A model generated the notes under the pieces. That model saw only the letters and a program-made list of their open reading frames with translations, was not told the DNA's origin and searched no databases. From Deltaproteobacteria bacterium (lineage in GTDB: Bacteria; Desulfobacterota; Desulfobacteria; Desulfobacterales; JAUVKB01): DNA of 15,142 nt. Positions 1 to 6,678 of this stretch are shown piece by piece. Position numbers and translations under genes: made by a program. The stretch lies in the NCBI GenBank assembly GCA_030596405.1, contig JAUVKB010000027.1, positions 1 to 15,142 on the forward strand. The letters are read 5' to 3'. Positions within the stretch are counted from its first letter, which is position 1. Every line of letters begins with the position of its first letter.

Positions 1-145
1 AACGAGTATTGTCGTTTAAACAAACCTGCCAAATACGGTCGTTGCCATCGTTTCCTTTGTTAGTAGACGCTATTGATTCTTTTTTCAAAGAGCAAAAACC
101 AAATTTAGATTGGCTTTAGTTGGAAGGAATCATAATCACCCCCTG

Positions 146-172
146 AACATGTACAAAAAATCATAACATGTT
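146..172. repeat. Paired ACATGT palindromes (possible operator)
   Basis: Two copies of the self-complementary hexamer ACATGT (147-152 and 166-171) lie with centres 19 bases apart, close to two helical turns. Together they form a larger dyad with 7-base arms and a 13-base centre. This spacing would suit a dimeric or tetrameric regulator bound to one DNA face, in front of the symporter gene. It could also be a weak RNA hairpin. The binding role is inference from geometry only. Confidence 0.3.
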
Positions 173-244
173 TCTCACTTAGTGGCCTTCAAATTCGTTA
201 ACAAATGCCATTGCCACAGAGACGCGCCTGTTATATAGTAAAAT

Positions 245-265
245 ACTTCAGTGTTTTGCTGAAGT
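245..265 (+). promoter_or_regulatory. Leader hairpin before NSS transporter
   Basis: A perfect 7-bp stem, ACTTCAG (245-251) with CTGAAGT (259-265), encloses a 7-base loop. It is followed four bases later by a short T run (270-274). It resembles a weak intrinsic terminator or attenuator in the leader. It would lie inside the reading frame if translation began at ATG 205. A regulatory role is unproven, and the low GC content of the stem keeps confidence low. Confidence 0.25.
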
Positions 266-303
266 CGAATTTTTATAAAGCCGTCATTATCAGAGAGGAT
301 AGT

Positions 304-1842
304 TTGAATACAACAGCTACCGGAGAGCAGCGGGGTGCATTTTCTTCCAACCTTGGTTTTTTACTGGCAGCTATCGGATCTGCCATAGGACTGGGAAATA
401 TCTGGCGTTTTTCCTATATTGCCTATGTGAACGGCGGCGGCGCCTTTCTCATTCCTTATTTTACAGCTTTGCTCACCGCAGGGCTACCCCTGTTGATTCT
501 TGAATACGGGATAGGACATCGTGAACATGCATCTGCGCCTTTGGCTTTTGCAAGGATTCACCGCAGGACGGAATGGCTTGGATGGTGGATGCCCCTTTTT
601 GTTATGTTCGGGATTATGTTTTATTATCAGGTTATTATCGGGTGGTGTGCTAATTTCGTCGTTTTTTCCTTTGACCTTCGCTGGGGAGCGGATACGCAGG
701 ATTTTTTTCTTAATGAGTTTCTTGGGTTAACATCCTGCCCGGGTGATCTGGGGGGATTTCGTCCTTTGATTATTATCTCCACCGGCCTGATGTGGATAGT
801 GACTTGGTTTATAACATTTCAAAAGATTAACAGGGGTATTGAACTGGCATGTAAAATTTTCATGCCGATTCTTCTGGTGGCGACCCTGATCCTGGTAGGC
901 TGGGGATTAACATTGCCGGGGGCATTTGACGGCATCAGGTACTATCTAAGCCCTCAGTGGAGCAAATTACTTGACATAAAGGTCTGGATGGCCGCGTACG
1001 GGCAGATCTTTTTCACCCTTTCCATCGGGTTCGGCATAATGATCGCTTATGCAAGTTATCTGCCGGCTAAAACAAATCTTGTTCAAAATGCGGTAATAGT
1101 CAGCTTTACTAATTGTATTTATTCATTTATTTCAGGTTTTGTCGTGTTTTCCATACTAGGCTGTTTATCGCTTTCCAAACAACTGCCTATCGATCAGGTA
1201 GTCAAATCGGGGCCGATCCTGGCCTTTGTGGTCTTTCCTGAAGCAATTTCAAATTTACCTTTTATGCGGGAGGTTTTCGGAGTCATTTTTTTCTTGTCAT
1301 TATCGATTGCAGGGTTATCGTCCAGCGTTTCGATTGTCGAAGCGCTTACAAGCGCAGTGATAGATAAATTTCAGGTTTCCAGGAGGCTGGTGGTCAGTCT
1401 GCTTTGCGTAACAGGTTTCCTTGGTTCTCTGGTTTTCATGACGGGCGGAGGACTGTACTGGCTCGATATCGTCGATCATGTCTTGAATCAGTATGGCTTG
1501 ATTCTGGCAGGTCTGCTGGAGTGTTTATTTGTGGGCTACATACTTAAAGCTGCTGTTTTACGGTTGCATATTAATGAGGTGTCGCGATGGAAACTGGTAA
1601 AGGCCTGGGATTTAATGATCAAATACTTAACCCCGTCAATCTTGTTTATAATGCTTACGCGGTCGTTTATTAATGATCTGCTGAAAGGTTATGGAGAGTA
1701 CTCTATGACAGACTTTGTTTGCATCGGGTGTAGCTGGTTGCTGGCAACTGTTGCCGGAGCAATTATTCTTTCGCTTTATCCCTGGAAAACGCCACGATTC
1801 CAGGCATTGCATGTTCCGGAATCGGATGAGCTTTTTAAATAG
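304..1842 (+). CDS. Sodium:neurotransmitter symporter family (NSS/SLC6) transporter
   Basis: This is a polytopic inner-membrane protein that probably takes up an amino acid or similar small amine by Na+ symport; the substrate cannot be told from sequence. From a TTG start at 304 it has 512 residues. The LeuT-fold TM1 signature GSAIGLGNIWRF lies at residues 25-36, followed by YVNGGGAFLIPY (41-52). The TM6 unwound segment reads SIGFGIMIAYASY, and the TM8 sodium-site segment reads LSIAGLSSSVSIVE. About 11-12 hydrophobic segments follow the usual pattern. I prefer TTG 304 because a GAGAGG sits just upstream (293-298) and because family members begin about 15 residues before TM1. The alternative ATG at 205 would add 33 residues of unfamiliar sequence that contain a hairpin. 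The gene stands alone, with over 300 bases before the next one. Family is certain; the start is moderately sure. Confidence 0.93.
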   Translation: MNTTATGEQRGAFSSNLGFLLAAIGSAIGLGNIWRFSYIAYVNGGGAFLIPYFTALLTAGLPLLILEYGIGHREHASAPLAFARIHRRTEWLGWWMPLFVMFGIMFYYQVIIGWCANFVVFSFDLRWGADTQDFFLNEFLGLTSCPGDLGGFRPLIIISTGLMWIVTWFITFQKINRGIELACKIFMPILLVATLILVGWGLTLPGAFDGIRYYLSPQWSKLLDIKVWMAAYGQIFFTLSIGFGIMIAYASYLPAKTNLVQNAVIVSFTNCIYSFISGFVVFSILGCLSLSKQLPIDQVVKSGPILAFVVFPEAISNLPFMREVFGVIFFLSLSIAGLSSSVSIVEALTSAVIDKFQVSRRLVVSLLCVTGFLGSLVFMTGGGLYWLDIVDHVLNQYGLILAGLLECLFVGYILKAAVLRLHINEVSRWKLVKAWDLMIKYLTPSILFIMLTRSFINDLLKGYGEYSMTDFVCIGCSWLLATVAGAIILSLYPWKTPRFQALHVPESDELFK

Positions 1843-2157
1843 AGTTTCCTGAATCTGTTCTCACAGCAGAAAATGCAGGACAAACGTATTCTCGGAAGCG
1901 TCGGAAGAACCCTGCTGATCGCAACAAGATCATAATAAAGCCGGGATTAGACCCCCTGGACCTTCAACATTACATATTACCCTTTTAAAGATGGCCCCCT
2001 TGAACCGCATCAATTGTGCAGATCTGTCCTGATTTTTCCACGACCTTCAGTTTTGGGACTTGTTTAAAAAATAGTTTATATTTGACCGGATATTATGATA
2101 TGGAAAATCTTGTTCCAGGACAGTTTTTAAGATAACAGTAAACAAATTTTGATAGAT
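1843..2157. other. Intergenic region without recognisable gene
   Basis: This stretch of about 315 bases lies between the symporter gene and folP. No reading frame in it looks coding, and no strong terminator hairpin follows the symporter stop codon. The only structure noted is an 8-base inverted repeat, CTGTCCTG (2024-2031) with CAGGACAG (2116-2123). Its arms are 84 bases apart, which could arise by chance. The promoter for the folP operon should lie here. A TTGACC at 2077-2082 is the best -35 candidate but has no good -10 at the proper distance, so I do not call it. Confidence 0.5.
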
Positions 2158-3027
2158 ATGATTAAAACATATAAGTTTTCATGGAAAGGGCATTCACTCC
2201 TGCTTGGAAAGCGCACCGCTATTATGGGCATCCTGAACGTAACCCCGGATTCATTTTCAGATGGAGGCCGTTTTTTAAAATGCGACAATGCAGTGATTCA
2301 TGGCGAAAAACTGGCTGAACAAGGGGCCGACATCATCGATATAGGCGGCGAGTCCACGCGCCCATTTTCCGATATGGTCACTGCCGAAGATGAAATACAG
2401 CGGGTTGTGCCTGTTATTGAAAAACTTGCAAAACGTATTTCAGTTCCGATTTCCATAGATACAAGAAAAGCGGGGGTAGCCGAATGCGCAATTGAAGCCG
2501 GCGCATCAATTATAAACGATATCAGTTCGTTAAGACATGATCCTGATATGGCGGGTGTCGCTGCAAAACACAATGTTCCGGTTGTTCTGATGCATATGCA
2601 CGGGACGCCTAAAACCATGCAGCTTTTGCCAAAATATGACAACCTTATCGAAGAAATCAAAGAATTTTTTGAAAATACAATCGATTACGCTGAAAAAAAT
2701 GGGATTTCAAGATCAAAAATTATAGTAGACCCGGGAATAGGGTTTGGTAAAACCGTTGAACATAATCTCCTTATACTCAGCCGTCTTGATGAATTTACAT
2801 GCCTGGATGTTCCCATCATGACAGGGCCTTCAAGAAAAATGTTCATACGAAAAATCCTTAACGATAATGCAGCTGAAAATATAAAGCCGGATCATGATAT
2901 TGTAAAAACCGGAACTCAGGCTGCTATCGCTGCGGCGGTTTTGCATGGCGCTCATATTGTTAGAGTCCATGACGTTGCCGATACATATTCAACGCTAAAA
3001 ATTATTGACGCGATAAAAAACTTATAA
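2158..3027 (+). CDS. folP: Dihydropteroate synthase
   Basis: This cytoplasmic folate-pathway enzyme condenses 6-hydroxymethyl-7,8-dihydropterin pyrophosphate with p-aminobenzoate to give dihydropteroate, and is the sulfonamide target. Essentially every DHPS block is visible in order: GILNVTPDSFSDGG (the flexible loop 1 region), DIGGESTRP (loop 2), SIDTRK, INDIS, MHMHGTPKTMQ, DPGIGFGKT, GPSRKMFI and the C-terminal RVHDV, whose Arg and His bind the pterin pyrophosphate. The length of 289 residues is normal. I chose ATG 2158; an in-frame TTG at 2149 would add only three residues, and neither has a strong Shine-Dalgarno. The gene opens a tight same-strand run, with ybbR starting six bases after its stop. 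In many deltaproteobacteria and other bacteria a cdaA gene follows folP, but it is missing here. Confidence 0.97.
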   Translation: MIKTYKFSWKGHSLLLGKRTAIMGILNVTPDSFSDGGRFLKCDNAVIHGEKLAEQGADIIDIGGESTRPFSDMVTAEDEIQRVVPVIEKLAKRISVPISIDTRKAGVAECAIEAGASIINDISSLRHDPDMAGVAAKHNVPVVLMHMHGTPKTMQLLPKYDNLIEEIKEFFENTIDYAEKNGISRSKIIVDPGIGFGKTVEHNLLILSRLDEFTCLDVPIMTGPSRKMFIRKILNDNAAENIKPDHDIVKTGTQAAIAAAVLHGAHIVRVHDVADTYSTLKIIDAIKNL

Positions 3028-3033
3028 GTTGCC

Positions 3034-3963
3034 ATGACTAATCGTAAATATATATCTGTTTTTGGCCGCATAAATTTAATGTGGCTGATTTTAAGCTTTT
3101 TTTTAGGACTTTGCTTTTTTTTTCTGTGGCCGGGCTCATCCGGACATGAAACCGATATCTTTATTCCGGTTGATATTGAAAAAATACCAGAGGGCTTGAC
3201 GGTAACCGATTCTTCATTGATGGGCATAGAACTTCATATCCGAGGTTCGAAACCCGTTCTTAATTCACTTTCCCATCTGAAATTAAGATACCGGCTTGAT
3301 CTTTCCGGCGTAGATACAGGAGTAAAATCGATCCCGATAAAAAAAGAGGGTATACAGCTCCCAAAAGGGGCATCGATTATAAGCATCAATCCATCTTTTT
3401 TGATTGTACGGGTCGAAAACAAGATTAAAAAAAATATTCCTGTTATCCCATCCTTTTCCGGAAAACCCGCTGCAGGCTTTTTGATCTCAAGCGCAACAGC
3501 AAAACCGTCACACGTGATTTTAGGCGGGCCTGAAAATATTCTTGGTCCCATAGATGAGATTATGACAAAACCTGTTAATGTCAGCGGGGTATCAGAATCG
3601 TTTAAAAAGGAAGTCGCTCTGGCTCTGGCTGAAAATCTTGATATTATTTCACCGGCAAAAATTATACGGGTTGAAATATTTGTCGAAGAAAAAACCGCCG
3701 CAAAAAAATTTAATGACATTCCGGTTAAAGGAAAAAACACACAGTATAAATACAGCATTACTCCCCCTTCAATAAATATAGAAGTAAAAGGGCCTGTTAA
3801 TGCCCTTGAAAAACTATGCTCGGGAAACGGCATTAAAGTATATGTTGATCTCAAGGGGCTAAAGCCGGGAGTATATGTCAGATGCGCCGCTATCACGCTG
3901 CCTGTCAAAACGACTCTTGTCGAAGTTAAACCGAAAATATTTACTGTAAATATAAGCAGATAA
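3034..3963 (+). CDS. ybbR: YbbR-domain membrane-anchored protein (CdaR-like)
   Basis: The 309-residue protein has one N-terminal membrane segment (about residues 15-33, LMWLILSFFLGLCFFFLW) after a short basic cytoplasmic start, so the bulk should be periplasmic. The remainder is beta-rich and divides into about three YbbR-type repeats, near residues 45-125, 130-213 and 220-308. Each carries the typical alternating hydrophobic pattern and 'P-x-x-V/I-x-V-x-G' turns, such as HVILGGPENIL and INIEVKGPVNALE. YbbR/CdaR proteins in other bacteria bind and modulate the diadenylate cyclase CdaA. The call rests on overall pattern and position after folP, since YbbR sequence conservation is weak. No cdaA lies beside it in this window, which is unusual and leaves its partner unknown. 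The next gene starts 32 bases downstream on the same strand. Confidence 0.85.
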   Translation: MTNRKYISVFGRINLMWLILSFFLGLCFFFLWPGSSGHETDIFIPVDIEKIPEGLTVTDSSLMGIELHIRGSKPVLNSLSHLKLRYRLDLSGVDTGVKSIPIKKEGIQLPKGASIISINPSFLIVRVENKIKKNIPVIPSFSGKPAAGFLISSATAKPSHVILGGPENILGPIDEIMTKPVNVSGVSESFKKEVALALAENLDIISPAKIIRVEIFVEEKTAAKKFNDIPVKGKNTQYKYSITPPSINIEVKGPVNALEKLCSGNGIKVYVDLKGLKPGVYVRCAAITLPVKTTLVEVKPKIFTVNISR

Positions 3964-3995
3964 CCCGGATTTTTCACAAGCCTGATTGACTACTC

Positions 3996-4181
3996 ATGGC
4001 AACTCCAGTAATTGATATGTTTTTTTTAAGAATTGTCATCCGGTTTGTGCTCCGGCTGAGGTACAGCATCACGCTGAAAGGGCTTGATTCAGTCTATGCA
4101 AAGGGAAACAGGGGCATTCTTTTTTTGCCGAACCATCCCGCGCTGATAGATCCGAATTATAGTAAACACATGTCTGAATAA
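3996..4181 (+). pseudogene. 5' fragment of frameshifted PlsC-type acyltransferase gene
   Basis: This 61-residue frame is the start of the acyltransferase domain. It has a hydrophobic N-terminus (residues 8-23) and then LPNHPALIDP, which contains the catalytic HX4D motif (His47, Asp52). After residue 53 the frame runs out of family-like sequence (NYSKHMSE) and stops at 4179-4181. Reading on in the +1 frame from 4156 instead gives IIVNTCLNKKFRPRPIGDE, which continues the acyltransferase sequence smoothly into the ATG at 4225. One surplus base around 4153-4156 therefore explains the break. Removing it would give a single protein of about 893 residues spanning 3996-6678. The fragment alone cannot be a functional enzyme. 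The cause may be a real mutation or a sequencing or assembly error. Confidence 0.85.
4150..4181 (+). other. Frameshift site inside the acyltransferase gene
   Basis: The upstream frame (that of 3996) stops at 4179-4181, and the downstream frame (that of 4225) has a TAG at 4147-4149, so the shift must lie between 4150 and about 4179. Protein similarity to the family switches at 4155: 'gat ccg' then an extra a, then 'att ata gta'. There is no slippery heptamer, no homopolymer longer than two at the switch and no obvious downstream pseudoknot, which argues against programmed frameshifting. Confidence 0.8.
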
Positions 4182-4224
4182 AAAATTCAGGCCAAGACCG
4201 ATCGGTGATGAAACTCAGATAAAG

Positions 4225-6678
4225 ATGCCCGTGATCAGAGAACTTGCAAAAGCTGTTAATGTGCTGCCCATTCCTGATATGGTTAATGCAGGAGTAAAAG
4301 GGGGTAATAAGATAAAAACCGTTTTGAATACCGCCGCATCAGCTTTGGAAAACGGTGACAATATACTCCTTTACCCGGGAGGTCATCTCAGCCGCAGCAA
4401 ACTTGAAGACCTTGGCGCAAACAGCGGAGTCTATTTAATCCTGCAAAAGGCTCCGAAAACGCGCATAGTCCTTGTGCGAATAACAGGCCTGTGGGGAAGC
4501 AGCTTCGGCCATGGCAGCGGCAAGCCGATCCACCTGCCGAGGATTCTTTTTAAGGCGGCAAAATCGATCCTTCTGAACGGAATATTCTTTTCCCCCAGGC
4601 GAAAGGTAAGCCTTGAATTTGTTGAACCGGAAGATTTTCCGAAAACAGGTGATTGCAACGCTATAAACCGTTATATTGAAAACTTTTATAATCAGAAAGT
4701 GTCTCCGCCTCTCTATATTCCGCACACAATATGGGAAAAAGGGGGCGCAAGAAGACTGCCAGAACCCGAACGGAAAAATATTGGTGGAGATATCAAGAAA
4801 ATGCCTGTTGCCGCTAAAAAGCTTGTTATCGATTATCTTGAAAAACTTTCAGGGGTAGATGATATAAAAGAAGACTATCGCCTGGCCCATGATCTTGGTC
4901 TGGACAGCCTGGCCATATCCGAACTCATTTTATGGATAAGCCGGGAGTTCGGGTTTCCCCAGGGTGATACCGCTTCGATGATAACGGTTACGGATTGCCT
5001 GCTGGCGGCAAGCGGTCATGCCATAGCTTCCGACAAAAACATACTTAAACCTGTTCCCATGCAATGGTTTGAAAACGAAACCGACAATTTGTTTGCAAGT
5101 GTTCCTGAAGGCGAAAAAATAACAGATGTTTTTGTGCGCCTGCTTAATGCTTTTCCGGGCAGGATGGTAATTGCCGATCAAAGCCCGGGTGGATCAGGCG
5201 TAAAGACTTACGGGCAGATAGCAGCAGGGATAATTGCCTTGAAATATTTAATCAAAAAATTGCCGGGTGACTACATTGGAATTATGCTCCCTGCTTCTGC
5301 TGGAACGTGCGTGACATATCTTGCGGTATTATTTTCAGGCAAAATACCTGTGATGTTTAACTGGACCGCAGGCCCAAGGAGTCTTTCACATTGCTTAAAC
5401 CTGGTCCGGGTATCGGTTATCCTTACATCAAAACTCCTGATCTTCAATGTCCAGGCCCAGGGTATATCCCTTGACGAAATAAAAGATAAATTTCTCTTTT
5501 TAGAAGATATGGGCGCGGATCTTACTGAACTGCAAAAAATTATTTCCTTTATAAAAAGTTACGGGAAAGGGCAATCTTTGCTTAATGAAAAGATTGCTGA
5601 TACAGCGGTCGTACTTTTTACCAGCGGCTCGGAAAACCTGCCTAAAGCCGTGCCCCTGACCCATAACAATTTCCTATCAAATGTACGGGATATCGTTAAC
5701 GGCCTGTCTTTGCGCAAAAAAGACAGGCTCATTGGAATACTCCCTCCGTTTCACTCCTTTGGTTTAACGGGCACGATTATTCTTCCCTTATGCACGGGAC
5801 TGAAAACGGTTTATCATCCAAACCCGACACAATCTCTAATAATCGCCCGTTTAATAGAAGCTTATAGCGTAAGCATCATAGTTGGAACTCCGACTTTTTT
5901 AAACGGCATAGCCAGGGCGGCAAAATCGGAGCAGCTTGAAAGCCTGAATATCGCCTTTTCAGGTGCTGAAAAATGCCCTGAATCTGTATATGAAGCTTTA
6001 AAACTGTCCTGCCCCGACCTCAAAATTCTGGAAGGTTACGGTATCACCGAATGTTCACCTGTTGTGTCATATAATCGCCCTGAAAATGCAAAACCGTTTA
6101 CAATAGGCACTGTTGTTCGATCCCTTGATTATGCAGTGGTTGATCTTAAAAACAGCAAAAGGGTTGATAAAGGGAGCCAGGGCATGCTTCTTGTTCGCGG
6201 GCCGAGCATATTTAAAGGTTATATAAATTTTACAGGAGACTCCCCGTTTGTCGATTTTGAAGAAAAATCCTGGTATAAAACCGGCGACCTGGTAACAGAG
6301 GATGAAGGCGGGATATTGACTTTTCGCGGCAGATTAAAGCGTTTTATTAAACTTGGCGGCGAGATGATTTCACTCCCTGCGATTGAGAATGTTCTTCGGC
6401 CTTATTACTCTGTTGAAAATGACGTGGGCGCAGATGTTGCGCCGGTAATTGCGGTTGAAGCCTCTTGCGACGAAGAATATCCTGAAATCATCCTTTTTAC
6501 CACCATGGAAACAGATCGCAACATGGTTAACCGGCAAATTCGCGAAAGCGGGTTGTCGCCCCTGCATAATATCCGCAGGATAGTTAAGGTGGACTCGATA
6601 CCTCTTCTTGGAACAGGCAAAACCGATTATCGCATGTTAAAAGAAAAGATCTCCTGCAGTAAGCAAGGCTCTGAATGA
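4225..6678 (+). CDS. Acyltransferase (partial)-ACP-AMP-dependent acyl ligase; Aas-like, N-terminus frameshifted
   Basis: From ATG 4225 this frame gives 817 residues. Residues 1-160 are the rest of a PlsC-type acyltransferase, with VNVLPIPD (block II position) and YPGGHLSRS (50-58). Residues 195-265 form an acyl carrier domain with the phosphopantetheine site LGLDSLA (Ser228). Residues 300-810 form an ANL adenylating domain: P-loop LFTSGSENLPKA (464-475), GYGITECSP (604-612), WYKTGDL (683-689), RGRLKRFIKLGGE (701-713) and the C-terminal catalytic Lys799 in LGTGKTDYR. The likely role is to activate a fatty acid, load it on the fused ACP and acylate a lysolipid, as Aas does at the inner membrane. 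The catalytic HX4D lies upstream in another frame (3996-4154), so as read the acyltransferase is broken while the ligase and ACP look intact. It overlaps the MFS gene by four bases (ATGA). Aas-like function is inference. Confidence 0.88.
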   Translation: MPVIRELAKAVNVLPIPDMVNAGVKGGNKIKTVLNTAASALENGDNILLYPGGHLSRSKLEDLGANSGVYLILQKAPKTRIVLVRITGLWGSSFGHGSGKPIHLPRILFKAAKSILLNGIFFSPRRKVSLEFVEPEDFPKTGDCNAINRYIENFYNQKVSPPLYIPHTIWEKGGARRLPEPERKNIGGDIKKMPVAAKKLVIDYLEKLSGVDDIKEDYRLAHDLGLDSLAISELILWISREFGFPQGDTASMITVTDCLLAASGHAIASDKNILKPVPMQWFENETDNLFASVPEGEKITDVFVRLLNAFPGRMVIADQSPGGSGVKTYGQIAAGIIALKYLIKKLPGDYIGIMLPASAGTCVTYLAVLFSGKIPVMFNWTAGPRSLSHCLNLVRVSVILTSKLLIFNVQAQGISLDEIKDKFLFLEDMGADLTELQKIISFIKSYGKGQSLLNEKIADTAVVLFTSGSENLPKAVPLTHNNFLSNVRDIVNGLSLRKKDRLIGILPPFHSFGLTGTIILPLCTGLKTVYHPNPTQSLIIARLIEAYSVSIIVGTPTFLNGIARAAKSEQLESLNIAFSGAEKCPESVYEALKLSCPDLKILEGYGITECSPVVSYNRPENAKPFTIGTVVRSLDYAVVDLKNSKRVDKGSQGMLLVRGPSIFKGYINFTGDSPFVDFEEKSWYKTGDLVTEDEGGILTFRGRLKRFIKLGGEMISLPAIENVLRPYYSVENDVGADVAPVIAVEASCDEEYPEIILFTTMETDRNMVNRQIRESGLSPLHNIRRIVKVDSIPLLGTGKTDYRMLKEKISCSKQGSE

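Larger units (their letters stand above)
1..303. other. Gene-free 5' region upstream of the NSS transporter
   Basis: No convincing coding region is seen here. The stretch contains two inverted repeats. One is a dyad of AACATGT (146-152) and ACATGTT (166-172). The other is a 7-bp hairpin, ACTTCAG (245-251) and CTGAAGT (259-265). A weak -10-like CATAAT lies at 131-136, but it has no well-spaced -35, so I do not call a promoter. The transporter frame can be read back to an ATG at 205. The residues this adds (205-303) resemble nothing in the family, and that ATG has no Shine-Dalgarno sequence, so I treat the stretch as leader. Confidence 0.5.

Noticed and set aside
2024..2123. 8-base inverted repeat CTGTCCTG / CAGGACAG
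   Set aside because: The arms are 84 bases apart without extension; at this length a chance match within the region is likely.
3234..3977. 247-residue minus-strand open frame
   Set aside because: It lies entirely opposite ybbR, has no recognisable domain, and is explained as a shadow of the ybbR frame.
4150..4181. Programmed ribosomal frameshifting in the acyltransferase gene
   Set aside because: There is no slippery heptamer, upstream Shine-Dalgarno-like stimulator or clear downstream structure, so an indel or error is simpler.
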